A DNA stretch of 64,000 nucleotides from Chryseobacterium takakiae (GTDB taxonomy: Bacteria > Bacteroidota > Bacteroidia > Flavobacteriales > Weeksellaceae), in the NCBI RefSeq assembly GCF_900129385.1, contig NZ_FQVO01000002.1, forward strand, positions 310,001 through 374,000, read 5' to 3'. A model generated the notes under the pieces. It saw only the letters and a program-made list of their open reading frames with translations, was not told the origin of the DNA and searched no databases. The translations under genes and the position numbers were made by a program. Below, piece after piece: positions 17,471 to 26,048 of this stretch; the first letter of the stretch is position 1; each line of letters starts with the position of its first letter.

Positions 17471-18040
17471 ATGATTGAAGTTTTACGCAAACATATTACA
17501 GGAAGACTTGGAGATGATCCCGACAATCTGGAAACGGTGCTTTCTTCATTTAAGCATATTACCGCTAAAAGAAACGAGCAGATTCTGCAGCAAGGTGAAA
17601 TTTGCAGATATGTGTATTTCATCGCTAAGGGCTGTCTTCAGGTTTATGTTTACGATAAAGACTTTAACGAAACAACGCGTGATCTTGTAACCGAAGATAA
17701 CTGGTGTTCCGAACTTCAGAGTTTTGGAAGTGGCAATCCGGCAATAGAAAATATAAGAGCCGTTGAACCTTGTGAGCTTTTTGCAATTGACAGAAAGGCT
17801 TTTCAGACAATGATGGAAACCGTTCCGCAGTTTGATAAAATGTATAAACAAATTCTGGAAGCATCTTATGCAAATTCTGTTTACCGCATCAACACTTTTG
17901 TGGCTTTATCGGCTTTGGATCGCATAAAATGGTTGATGAAATATCGTCCGATGCTGATGACGAGACTTTCCAGCAAGCTTATCGCATCTTATTTAGGAAT
18001 TAATAAAGATGTTTTCAGTCGCTTAAAATCTAAGCTTTGA
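17471..18040 (+). CDS. Crp/Fnr family transcriptional regulator
   Basis: The 189-aa protein has an N-terminal cyclic-nucleotide-binding-like beta-roll (about 20-115, ILQQGEICRYVYFIAKGCLQVYV), a dimerisation helix (about 120-150), and a short C-terminal helix-turn-helix (SSKLIASYLGINKDVFSRLK, about 167-187). This compact form is common in Bacteroidota. Neither the beta-roll Arg-Ser/Thr pocket for cAMP nor Fnr cysteines are evident, so the ligand is unknown. It lies 7 bases after DUF423 and 78 bases before the YCII gene, a likely local unit. Confidence 0.87.
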   Translation: MIEVLRKHITGRLGDDPDNLETVLSSFKHITAKRNEQILQQGEICRYVYFIAKGCLQVYVYDKDFNETTRDLVTEDNWCSELQSFGSGNPAIENIRAVEPCELFAIDRKAFQTMMETVPQFDKMYKQILEASYANSVYRINTFVALSALDRIKWLMKYRPMLMTRLSSKLIASYLGINKDVFSRLKSKL

Positions 18041-18118
18041 AAATGTAGACTTTTGTCATCGTTCACAGAATTTTTATTGCTGAATTTTGTTTCATTATTC
18101 ACAATAAAAATTAAAAAA

Positions 18119-18472
18119 ATGACAGAGTATTTATTATTATTCAGAAATGCGAGTTCCGAAAACGGTTATTTAGCAACATCACAAGATATGGCAGAAGATA
18201 TGTCTAAATGGCAATCCTGGATTGGGAATATTGCAATGCAGGGAAAGCTGGTTCATACTGCACCAATTGAATATAACGGAACGGTTATAAGCAATAATGC
18301 CAATATCAGTAATCCTTACAAAGAATCCAACAGTGTTTTGGTTGTCGGTTTTCTCATCTGTAAAGCGGAAAGCATTGTGGAAGTTGAAGAATGGAGCAAA
18401 ACCTGTCCGGTTCTGAAATATCCCGAAAGTTCTGTAGAAATAAGACCGCTGATTCCTTTTCCTGCAAATTAA
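18119..18472 (+). CDS. YCII-related domain protein
   Basis: The 117-aa protein has the small ferredoxin-like fold of the YCII/DGPF family: MTEYLLLFRNAS, MSKWQSWIGNIAMQGKLV, VVGFLICKAESIVEVEEW and a C-terminal VEIRPLIP strand. These proteins are dimeric. Some are sigma-factor-associated or enzyme-like, but most have no assigned role. The start at 18119 is used because the upstream extension (from 18053) lies in the leader between the genes. Confidence 0.82.
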   Translation: MTEYLLLFRNASSENGYLATSQDMAEDMSKWQSWIGNIAMQGKLVHTAPIEYNGTVISNNANISNPYKESNSVLVVGFLICKAESIVEVEEWSKTCPVLKYPESSVEIRPLIPFPAN

Positions 18473-18551
18473 TGGTAAAACGTAGAGTGATTTTGATTTA
18501 AAGCAATGTATTGTAGCTTACTTTTTGTTCTAATCTCTTACATTTAAAACT

Positions 18552-18586
18552 AAAAAATCCGTTTCGATTGTGAAACGGATTTTTTT
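18552..18586. terminator. bidirectional terminator
   Basis: AAAAAATCCGTTTC (18552-18565) pairs with GAAACGGATTTTTT from 18572, with a loop of six. It ends the YCII unit on the plus strand and the tolC operon on the minus strand. Confidence 0.88.
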
Positions 18587-19988
18587 ACTTTAAAAAATTT
18601 TCCTTCATCCATTTTAATTTATTGTAGCTTTTCAGGAATTTATTATTCAGGAGGATAAATTTTTCCTGAGCATCTATCATTTTATTTTCCCTTGAATTGA
18701 TGAGAAACAGCGAACTTTCACCGTTGTTATAGCGGATCTCTTCAGCCTGTAGAAGCCGTTGGTAATTGGTAAGGTTATCCTTTGCAATATCAATCTGTGA
18801 ATGATAGTTAATAACTTCATTTTTATAAGTCAGGATCTTTGTTTCCAATTCTCTTCTTTTCACTTGGGTATCCAGTGTATTCTGCTCTATTTTAAGTTTT
18901 GCAATCTGGTAATTGGCTCTTGCTTCTCTTTGGAAAACCGGGATTTCCAGCTTCAGTCCGTACTGGAAGTTATTGTCAAAAAGCGGGAGGTAATCTGCCC
19001 GGTAATTTTCTTTATTAAAGAAATTATAGGTAAAATCCAGCTTGGGTAAGAAGCTTTGCCATTTTAGCCGTCTTTCACTTTCCAGAATATTCTGTTTCTG
19101 AAAGTAGTACTGCAATGAAAAATGATTGTTCAGGTTTTGATTTTCCACCTGCTGTATCAGCATTTCAAAATTACTGAAAGCTTCACTGCTGTTTATTCTG
19201 TCGGAAGGATAAATCATAGCCGTAAGGTCATAAAACTCTCGGTTATCTTTCCATAAAAAAAGCTGAAGATCCTGAGTACTTTTCACAAAATTCAGAAAAG
19301 CATCCCGCTCCTGAAGACGGAAACTCTGCAGCTGTGAGGCTGCTTCTATGGTATCAATGGCAGGTCTTTCCCCAAAATTAAAGGTCTTTTTTGTGAGCTC
19401 AAGACGTTGTTCATTAATTAAAACAGCGCTGCGCTGTAGCTGGTAAATTTCGAAATTCTTTACCCACTCCCAATAGGTGTTTTCAGCTTCAAGAAGAAGA
19501 TCGTTGGTAAGAACGGTCTGTTCTGCTTCGGTCATTTTCAGGGCATATTTTGCCTGTTCCAGCATGGCTCTTCTTTTATCATACAAAAGATTTTTAGCCA
19601 ATGGAACAGTAATCCCGAATTGATACAGCCCACCTTTGGTATCGCTGTTATTGAGCTTTTCTCCATCCAGGTAATTGTAGCTTGCGGTAAGATCAATCCC
19701 ATACCATGTAGGAATACCGAGTTCAATATTCCTTTGCCTGTAGTATTGTATCCCGTCAATATTTTTTTCTCCAAGTTTTCCGCCAAGTACCGGATCAAAA
19801 TTTCCTCTTGCACTGGTAATTTCTGATGCTGCAATTTTATTCTGAAGCTGATATTTTAGGGCTAAAGGATGGTAATTTTTTACAATAGAAATAAATTCTT
19901 TTGCAGACATCTTCAATGAATCCTGCGCTGAAAGTATTCCGCAGAACAGTAGGGCAAATAGAAATATAACTTTATTTCTGCTTTTCAT
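18585..19988 (-). CDS. TolC-family outer-membrane efflux protein
   Basis: The 467-aa protein has a signal peptide (VIFLFALLFCGILSA) followed by the duplicated helical-barrel pattern of outer-membrane efflux proteins, including the long coiled-coil segments at about 140-240 and 330-440. It would trimerise as the outer-membrane duct of the ABC-HlyD exporter encoded just upstream. ATG 19988 is chosen over 20078 because it starts the signal peptide. It overlaps the end of the hlyD gene by 17 bases, indicating translational coupling. It is the last gene of the tetR-ABC-hlyD-tolC operon. Confidence 0.88.
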   Translation of the reverse strand: MKSRNKVIFLFALLFCGILSAQDSLKMSAKEFISIVKNYHPLALKYQLQNKIAASEITSARGNFDPVLGGKLGEKNIDGIQYYRQRNIELGIPTWYGIDLTASYNYLDGEKLNNSDTKGGLYQFGITVPLAKNLLYDKRRAMLEQAKYALKMTEAEQTVLTNDLLLEAENTYWEWVKNFEIYQLQRSAVLINEQRLELTKKTFNFGERPAIDTIEAASQLQSFRLQERDAFLNFVKSTQDLQLFLWKDNREFYDLTAMIYPSDRINSSEAFSNFEMLIQQVENQNLNNHFSLQYYFQKQNILESERRLKWQSFLPKLDFTYNFFNKENYRADYLPLFDNNFQYGLKLEIPVFQREARANYQIAKLKIEQNTLDTQVKRRELETKILTYKNEVINYHSQIDIAKDNLTNYQRLLQAEEIRYNNGESSLFLINSRENKMIDAQEKFILLNNKFLKSYNKLKWMKENFLK

Positions 19989-21285
19989 TCTGACCGGTTT
20001 TTGCAGTTTTAACTTCATAATAATCGGGAGGGAAACCATTGATATTTCGCCAAAGTTCATACCAGACCGGAACATCATTCAGGATAGCAATTCCTTGGAC
20101 GCCGGTACCCATTCTGATTTTCGGAGGCCATCTTTTCTGGGTTTTATCTTCCACAATCAGCGCTTTAAAAAGACCATTGGCGCTGATATTATTTTCAATG
20201 GCAATTACTTTTCCTGCAAAAGTTCCGTAGCTTGAATCCGGCCATCCGGAAAATACGATTGCCGGAAAACCATCAAAAATGCACATCACGCGCTGGCCTT
20301 CTTTGATCAGCGGAAGATCAACAGGCTTAATATAAATTTCCACCGCATAATCCACCATTTTTGGAACAATAATCCCGATACTTTCTGTTTCTTTCAGTAT
20401 TTCCCCGATTCCGGCTTTATTAAGCTGAACAATCTGTCCGTCCTGGGAAGCAACAATAAAGTAAAGCCCCTGGCGGAATTTATAATTGGCAACCTGGTTT
20501 TCCAGCTTGGCAATATCTCCTTCACTGCCTTCAATCTGTCCCATGCTCTGGAACCTTTCACCCTCGGTTTTGCTGAGCTTTTCAGTGTAATCCTGGATTA
20601 CGGCATTCTGTTCAATGGCCATAGTAGAGATTTCCTGACGGGTTTGGGCCACCTTATTTTCGGAAGCGGTTTTTTTAGCGATCGCATTCTGGTAAGATAT
20701 GTTTCTCTGCTGAAACTGTGTTAAGGAAACCAGTCCTTCATCATACATTTTTTTCTGTCTAATATATTGGTCCTCAGAAAGCTTGAGCTCATTGGTTGCA
20801 GCGGCAAGTTCTGCTTCTTCGCCTGCGAGCTTGTTTTTGAGCTGGCTGATTTTTATATCGATCTGGTTCAGCTTAAGATCTTTCGCCGTGGTAAGCGCCT
20901 GAAGCTGATTGTTGGTGGCGCCTACTTTGGCTTCGTAATAATCCCGTACTCCTTTTTTTGCTTCTACCTGCTGTTCTGTTCTTTTGACCAGTAATGGATC
21001 AAAGTAATCATCCTTTACTTCAGAAAGCTGCAGAATAGTATCTCCTTTTTTAACATAATCCCCGTTTTTTACATACCACTTGATTATTTTCCCGGGGATA
21101 GGGGAGTTTAGCTGTTGCGGACGTTGTTCCTGGTAAAGGGTAGTTACATTCCCCACGACCTTGATATTTTGGGTCCATGGAAGAAACAGTACAATAATCG
21201 CCAAAATGAAGAATGATAAAAACCATCTTTTTACGTACGATTTTTTGTGAATATTATATATTTTATCAAAAGACTGAATTTTCAT
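19972..21285 (-). CDS. HlyD family secretion periplasmic adaptor
   Basis: The 437-aa membrane fusion protein has one N-terminal membrane helix (WFLSFFILAIIVLFLPW, about 21-37), a biotinyl-lipoyl-like half (SPIPGKIIKWYVKNGDYVKKG), a long coiled-coil hairpin (about 110-260), a second lipoyl half (GQIVQLNKAGIGEILKETE) and a beta-barrel region. It would link the inner-membrane ABC protein to the TolC-like duct. It begins 10 bases after the ABC gene and overlaps tolC. Confidence 0.9.
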   Translation of the reverse strand: MKIQSFDKIYNIHKKSYVKRWFLSFFILAIIVLFLPWTQNIKVVGNVTTLYQEQRPQQLNSPIPGKIIKWYVKNGDYVKKGDTILQLSEVKDDYFDPLLVKRTEQQVEAKKGVRDYYEAKVGATNNQLQALTTAKDLKLNQIDIKISQLKNKLAGEEAELAAATNELKLSEDQYIRQKKMYDEGLVSLTQFQQRNISYQNAIAKKTASENKVAQTRQEISTMAIEQNAVIQDYTEKLSKTEGERFQSMGQIEGSEGDIAKLENQVANYKFRQGLYFIVASQDGQIVQLNKAGIGEILKETESIGIIVPKMVDYAVEIYIKPVDLPLIKEGQRVMCIFDGFPAIVFSGWPDSSYGTFAGKVIAIENNISANGLFKALIVEDKTQKRWPPKIRMGTGVQGIAILNDVPVWYELWRNINGFPPDYYEVKTAKTGQNEKQK

Positions 21286-21295
21286 ACCTGTATTT

Positions 21296-22960
21296 TTAAG
21301 ATAAAGTTTTTAAAGTTCCGTTTTTCAGGTGCAGATGGTGATCTGCGAAATCAATAATTTCGGAATTTTGAGAAACAATCACAATGGTAGTTTTATAGCT
21401 GATATCCTTTAGGTACTGCAGCATTTTGTTCTTGAAAAACTCGTTCATTCCGTCAACTGGATCTTCAAGCAATAGCAGTTTTTTCTCTCCGATTAATGCG
21501 CGGAGGAGCAGGATTTTTTTCTTGGAACTGAATGAAATTTCGGGATCTGTTTCACTAATTTCGGTAAAGAAACCGCTTGTGAAGTAACTGGAGATATTTT
21601 CGGTACCAATTCTTTCCGATAATTCCATTACATCTTCCATATTGATGTTTTCATTCCCCATTAAAATATTATCCTGAACAGTTCCCTGGATCATTCTCAT
21701 ATCTTCAAAATACACACCCATTTCTGTCCGGAGTTTCTCTTTATCAATATTTTTTAATGGAATTTTATTAAATAAAACGCTTCCGGCAGGCGGTTCGTAA
21801 AACCCGGCCATCATATTCAGCAGAAGTGATTTTCCTGACCCCAGCTCGCCGGAAATTACCGTTATGGCATTCTCCCGGATAACACAATTGATATCCTGAA
21901 GTATGTGGACATTGCTGTTGAAATAAAAGTCGACGTTTTTAAATTCAATTTCAATACCTTCATTCTGGTTGGCAAAAACAATTTCTCCGTTTTTTTCTTC
22001 GGCAAGTTCTGTCACTTTATTAAGTTTCGCAAGAGAAGCAATGACATCATAATAGCTTTCCAAGCTTATAATAAGCTTCTCAACAGCTGCCATAATACTT
22101 AATACAACAATCTCCGTAGCGATAAATGCCCCGATGTTAAGCTTTTGGTTTACAAGAAGGTAAGTGCCGATCACAAGCATAGCCAGGGTGACAATAACTT
22201 TAAAAGCAATAATTGTCTTATACTGAATTTCAAGAACTTTAAAATGGGAAGTTCTGTGTTGAAGATATCCTGTTACCCGTTCATCAATTCCTTTAAGATG
22301 AATTTCCGTTTCGGAATTTATTTTAAAAGATTTTACCGATGCTGCCAGATCTTCTATCCATGCTGCCGTTTCATATTTTTTATCGCTTTCCTCAATGCTG
22401 GATTTTATCCCGCTTTCCATCGTGAAATTAAAAATAAGCACGACACTCAATACGACAAGTGCTCCAAAGATCAAAAACCAAGGGTGATAAAAGGATAAGA
22501 GAAGAAGACCGAAAATGATCTGTATCAGTGCAGTTGGGATTTCCAGTAAAATTTTAGAAATTCCCTTCTGCAGGTTTTGGGTGTCGAAAAAACGGTTGAC
22601 AAGCTCCGGAAGGTAATATTTTCGGGTACTGGACAGATTAACTTTAGGGATCTTTTCGGTAAAAGCAACGGAAAATTCCACAAAAATTTTCTGCTGGATT
22701 TTTTCAATAATCTGCATCACCTTAAGTCTGAAATATCCTACCAGCCAGGTTCCGATTACAACAAAAATAATCAGAATATAAATGGATGTTGCCATGGTAG
22801 CCCCCATAACAAAACTGATAATAGACTGTATTCCCAGTGGAACACTAAGCTGAACGAGGCCGTTTAATATAGCGTAAAAATAAATATTGGTGACGTCTTT
22901 CTTTTCTTTTGTGATATATTTGAAAAGATTGTAACCGTATTGTTTAGGAGAATTTTCCAT
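21296..22960 (-). CDS. ABC exporter (membrane plus nucleotide-binding domain) with degenerate ATPase motifs
   Basis: The 554-aa half-transporter has a six-helix membrane domain (about 25-310) and a nucleotide-binding domain (about 335-554), but no C39 peptidase domain. Walker A (GELGSGKS, 371-378) is intact. The other catalytic parts are altered: the Q-loop Gln is replaced by Glu (about 419), the LSGGQ signature reads FSSKK (about 477-481), Walker B reads LLLLED (495-500) with the Asp/Glu order reversed, the D-loop SALD reads DGMN, and the H-loop His is Gln531. It lies between tetR and hlyD in one operon, so it is probably expressed. ATP may be bound but poorly hydrolysed. A second ATPase subunit or a regulatory role is possible. 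Confidence 0.85.
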   Translation of the reverse strand: MENSPKQYGYNLFKYITKEKKDVTNIYFYAILNGLVQLSVPLGIQSIISFVMGATMATSIYILIIFVVIGTWLVGYFRLKVMQIIEKIQQKIFVEFSVAFTEKIPKVNLSSTRKYYLPELVNRFFDTQNLQKGISKILLEIPTALIQIIFGLLLLSFYHPWFLIFGALVVLSVVLIFNFTMESGIKSSIEESDKKYETAAWIEDLAASVKSFKINSETEIHLKGIDERVTGYLQHRTSHFKVLEIQYKTIIAFKVIVTLAMLVIGTYLLVNQKLNIGAFIATEIVVLSIMAAVEKLIISLESYYDVIASLAKLNKVTELAEEKNGEIVFANQNEGIEIEFKNVDFYFNSNVHILQDINCVIRENAITVISGELGSGKSLLLNMMAGFYEPPAGSVLFNKIPLKNIDKEKLRTEMGVYFEDMRMIQGTVQDNILMGNENINMEDVMELSERIGTENISSYFTSGFFTEISETDPEISFSSKKKILLLRALIGEKKLLLLEDPVDGMNEFFKNKMLQYLKDISYKTTIVIVSQNSEIIDFADHHLHLKNGTLKTLS

Positions 22961-22970
22961 CGGTGTGCTA

Positions 22971-23648
22971 TTATTTTATAAGATTGTAAGTAATAAAACG
23001 CAGATAATCCAGCACATACTTTTTGTGTTCTGTTCTTGTGGTGTGGTTATCCGTAAGTTTCGGGAGGTGTTCACTGAAATACTGCTGATCGTGCGCTGTT
23101 TCAAGTAAAGTACTTGCAAAAGACTTAGGGTAGGGAAAATCCGGTTTTGCCTGGGTGATTACTTCTCCAAAGAAATTACACAAACTTTTAAGAGGACTAA
23201 AAACCATTTCCTGATTGATTTCATCTACTTCTTTTACAAGATATGATTTGCTGCTTTCTGCAATAACAATACTGTGCAGTTTGCTGAGATCGTAGTCTTC
23301 AATGCTGTCTTGAGTCGTATCATTATGGGTGATAATCTCCAGGATTTTCTCCATCTTTTGCTGAGGTTCTTTAATCTCCTGCAGCCTTAGTTTAGAAATA
23401 AATTCAATATAAGACCAATACCAATTTAAAATATAAGTGAGTAATTTATGTTTAGACGGAAAATACCTGTAAACCGTAGCTTCCGTAGAACTGATTTTCT
23501 GTGCTAATTTTTTAAAGGTAAAGCTTTCAAAACCGGTTTCGTAAATCAGGTCAATAGAATTTTTCACGATAGATTTACCGATCTCACTGTTTTCCGGGTT
23601 TTTAAGATATAAGGTTTCGTTGACTTTAAATTTTACTTGAAATTCCAT
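22971..23648 (-). CDS. TetR/AcrR family transcriptional regulator
   Basis: The 225-aa protein has an N-terminal TetR helix-turn-helix (about 24-70: IVKNSIDLIYETGFESFTFK, then ISSTEATVYRYFPSKHKLL) and a long helical ligand domain. It is the first gene of the export operon, with its stop 10 bases before the ABC start. It most likely represses its own operon by binding the palindrome at 23727-23745 and is released by an unknown ligand related to the exported compound. Confidence 0.9.
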   Translation of the reverse strand: MEFQVKFKVNETLYLKNPENSEIGKSIVKNSIDLIYETGFESFTFKKLAQKISSTEATVYRYFPSKHKLLTYILNWYWSYIEFISKLRLQEIKEPQQKMEKILEIITHNDTTQDSIEDYDLSKLHSIVIAESSKSYLVKEVDEINQEMVFSPLKSLCNFFGEVITQAKPDFPYPKSFASTLLETAHDQQYFSEHLPKLTDNHTTRTEHKKYVLDYLRFITYNLIK

Positions 23649-23726
23649 TTTTAATTTTTTCTTATTGTAGCAGCGTTGTTATTATTTTTAGCAAAACTTA
23701 TACCAAAAATGATTATAATATATTTT

Positions 23727-23745
23727 TTGATAGTATTACTATCAA
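23727..23745. promoter_or_regulatory. palindromic operator of the tetR-ABC-hlyD-tolC operon
   Basis: TTGATAG-tatta-CTATCAA is a perfect 7+7 inverted repeat, 79-97 bases upstream of the tetR ATG. Size and symmetry fit a TetR dimer site. No good TAnnTTTG box overlaps it, so promoter placement is uncertain. Confidence 0.6.
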
Positions 23746-24062
23746 TTGGCATGGTATTTGTTTTTATAAAAATACTTAATAGATTAAATTTTATATATGT
23801 TTTCCTTATTTAAAGGTCCTTATCAACGATGTTGCTATTTTGAAATGGAAAATTTATGAGTTTAAACTTAAATATTATAATGGAAAAGTTGGGATTGAGA
23901 TGTACTATAATGAATAGTATAGATCTTATTAAAAATATAACATATTCAATTTATTATAATATGGGAAATATAAGTAAACGGACTAGCCGAACACCGTATT
24001 AAGAAGTAGGCCAAAAAACACTTAAAAATGGGAAAAATATTTGTTTTGCTCGTGGCTTTTTC
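23746..24062. other. AT-rich non-coding stretch
   Basis: No convincing gene is visible between the operator and the carbonic anhydrase remnant. The longest plus-strand frame with an ATG that I noticed (23880-24002, 40 aa) has no family likeness. It may be leader sequence or the decayed 5' part of the remnant. Confidence 0.5.
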
Positions 24063-24285
24063 ACATTCCAGACATCCCATTTGCATGGAGGTCCCGTAAA
24101 TAATGCTGTACGCCAAAATGTAATAGAGCAGGTAAATTCACTGCACGATCTTGATCCTATCCTGCATCAAAATATATACAGATGGTGAAATATTAATTGT
24201 AGGAGCGGTATACGACATACAAACAGGAAAAGTAGGGTTTATAGAAGAGACACTTTTAAATCTTCCCAAACCTAAAAATAAATAA
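24063..24285 (+). pseudogene. remnant of a beta-carbonic anhydrase gene (C-terminal part)
   Basis: One frame reads VNNAVRQNVIEQVNSLHDLD then PILHQ before stopping. The neighbouring frame continues IYTDGEILIVGAVYDIQTGK and VGFIEETLLNL to TAA at 24283-24285. Removing one A from the run near 24168-24172 joins them. The pattern of NAV..NV, then PIL, then IVGAVYDIQTGKV is that of the last helix and strand of bacterial beta-carbonic anhydrases. No zinc-binding Cys/His/Asp segments are found upstream, so the gene is both truncated and frameshifted. A long-loop terminator after it shows it once ended a transcription unit. Confidence 0.62.
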
Positions 24286-24299
24286 TCACTTTAAAATTT

Positions 24300-24365
24300 A
24301 AGCGGGCTTGAGTTAGTTTTTTCATATTTAATTTTGCTTCATATATTTTAAAAAGCCCGCTTTTT
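24300..24365 (+). terminator. long-loop terminator after the carbonic anhydrase remnant
   Basis: AAGCGGGCTT (24300-24309) pairs perfectly with AAGCCCGCTT (24353-24362) across a 43-base loop, followed by a short T run. Confidence 0.6.
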
Positions 24366-24507
24366 ATTAAATCCAATACAATTGAAACTTTAGCAAACAT
24401 TAATTATTCTTTTATTTTAGGGGATAATGACCAAATCCCGCTAAAAATTTAAATTAAATGTTAATGGAGGTTTAAAAAAAATATTAACAATTTTAAATAG
24501 TACAATT

Positions 24508-25176
24508 ATGAAAAAAGCGAGATTATTTTTGGGAAGCTTAGCATTATTAGGTGTGATGTATTCCTGTAATAAAGTAACTGAGAAAACTCCTGTCCCGCCT
24601 GCTGAGAATACAACTCAAGCCAGCGAAAAAGTACAGAAAGTAATAGATGAATTAGGGCTGGTATATGTAGAAGAAGGTGCACAGGATATTATTACTTATG
24701 ATGAAGTAAATGCTGCGCAGCAAGCCTGGTGTGATGCGTTGGTAAAAATAGGTCAAATAAAAGAAGAGGGTGGTGATTATAGAAAGTTTGCGGAACAGGT
24801 GCTTTCCGATGCATATAACTACGATTATGGCAAAGTATTCTTCAAGCCGACTTTAGCTTATGGAGATCAGACTTTTAGAAACGACAAAAAAGGAGCTTTG
24901 GCTTATTTTGTAGGCGGAGATCCCAATTATCCGAACGATAAAGGTTTTGCGTTAAAGCCGTGGGTAAAGGCAAGATATGAAAATGCAGGAAATGATAATC
25001 AGGGAATTCAAATTTACGGCTCGGTAGCCATTACAATGGGGAATGTCTGGGTAACTGATAAAGATGGCAATGAAGTAATGGTGGATAAAACATGGGTTTT
25101 CAGGAAAGGGGAAGACGGAAAACTGAGAATTATTGTTCATAAATCTTCTTTGCCTTACAATCCGGAAGCAAAATAG
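24508..25176 (+). CDS. lipoprotein with NTF2/SnoaL-like domain
   Basis: The 222-aa product starts with a lipoprotein signal ending VMYSC (Cys20). After a Pro/Thr-rich linker comes ITYDEVNAAQQAWCDALVKI, then YNYDYGKVFFKPTLAYGDQTFRN in two parts, GALAYFVGGDPNYPNDKGFA, and a C-terminal strand pair with GSVAITMGNVWVTD and LRIIVHKSSLPY. This pattern fits small NTF2-like proteins that are often wrongly labelled phosphoribosyl-AMP cyclohydrolase in databases. It lacks the HisI metal motifs, so I do not use that name. It would sit on a membrane facing the periplasm or the surface. The function is unknown. Confidence 0.78.
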   Translation: MKKARLFLGSLALLGVMYSCNKVTEKTPVPPAENTTQASEKVQKVIDELGLVYVEEGAQDIITYDEVNAAQQAWCDALVKIGQIKEEGGDYRKFAEQVLSDAYNYDYGKVFFKPTLAYGDQTFRNDKKGALAYFVGGDPNYPNDKGFALKPWVKARYENAGNDNQGIQIYGSVAITMGNVWVTDKDGNEVMVDKTWVFRKGEDGKLRIIVHKSSLPYNPEAK

Positions 25177-25295
25177 ACCTAAAAATTCAAATCCGGCTGC
25201 GAAACTCCTGCTTATGTCGGATTTTGAAAATGAACATGAGAATCAATTTATTAGTAAACTTCACTTAATCTGTTTAATATCAAAAAAAATATCCA

Positions 25296-25943
25296 ATGAA
25301 AACATATATACTTTTATTCATTTTTTTGTGTATGAGTATCCTTAGTAAAGGTTTTTCACAAAATAAAACGACGGCACAAGATACGGAAACATATACTTCA
25401 ATACAGGAAGCGCTCCGAAATCCCGAAAAAGTAAAAAGACTCGATCTCAGTAATCAGAAAATTGATTTTCCAAAAGGATTCTGGTCCAAATTCAAAAACC
25501 TGGAATACCTGAGCCTGAAAAATGAAGGACTTATGTTTTTGCCTGAAGGGATTTCCGAACTTAAAAGCCTCAAAGTATTAGACGTTAGCGGAAACGATTT
25601 TAAAGTCTTACCATCTGGCTTTACAAAACTTACCAAACTGGAAGAGCTTTTCCTGAATGATGAAAAAAATATTGATCTTTCAAGAAATATAGACCTTATC
25701 AGCAAAATGAAAAATTTAAAAGTGCTGCATATTGAAAATGACGGTCTCAAAAAACTTCCTCCCAATTTCTGGAAACTGAATTATCTGGAAGCAGTGTACC
25801 TTAATGACAACGAGCTTAAGGAATTTGACTTTCCGAAACAAAAGATTAACAACCTTAAAAATATTTACCTCAACAACAACCTTTTTATGCCCAGTGATAT
25901 AGACAGGCTCAATACTCAGTACGGAACACTTTTAAGATTTTAA
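25296..25943 (+). CDS. exported leucine-rich repeat protein
   Basis: The 215-aa product has a signal peptide (TYILLFIFLCMSILSKGFSQ) and about six leucine-rich repeats from residue 45 onward (VKRLDLSNQKIDFPKGF, LEYLSLKNEGLMFLPEG, LKVLDVSGNDFKVLPSG, and similar). Such solenoids bind proteins. No sorting tail or enzymatic domain is present. It is likely periplasmic or surface-exposed, with an unknown partner. Confidence 0.85.
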   Translation: MKTYILLFIFLCMSILSKGFSQNKTTAQDTETYTSIQEALRNPEKVKRLDLSNQKIDFPKGFWSKFKNLEYLSLKNEGLMFLPEGISELKSLKVLDVSGNDFKVLPSGFTKLTKLEELFLNDEKNIDLSRNIDLISKMKNLKVLHIENDGLKKLPPNFWKLNYLEAVYLNDNELKEFDFPKQKINNLKNIYLNNNLFMPSDIDRLNTQYGTLLRF

Positions 25944-26048
25944 GAATCATTATTTCATAGAATTTATACAGTAAGTGTTTTAATTCACTGTTTTATATAG
26001 ATTTTCCCTTTCTTGAAATAATCAGGTGAACCTTGAGTAAAATTAAAA

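Noticed and set aside
23880..24002. 40-aa frame considered as a peptide substrate of the nearby exporter
   Set aside because: There is no double-glycine leader, no modification-enzyme gene and no strong promoter, and the exporter lacks a peptidase domain; the chance explanation is adequate.
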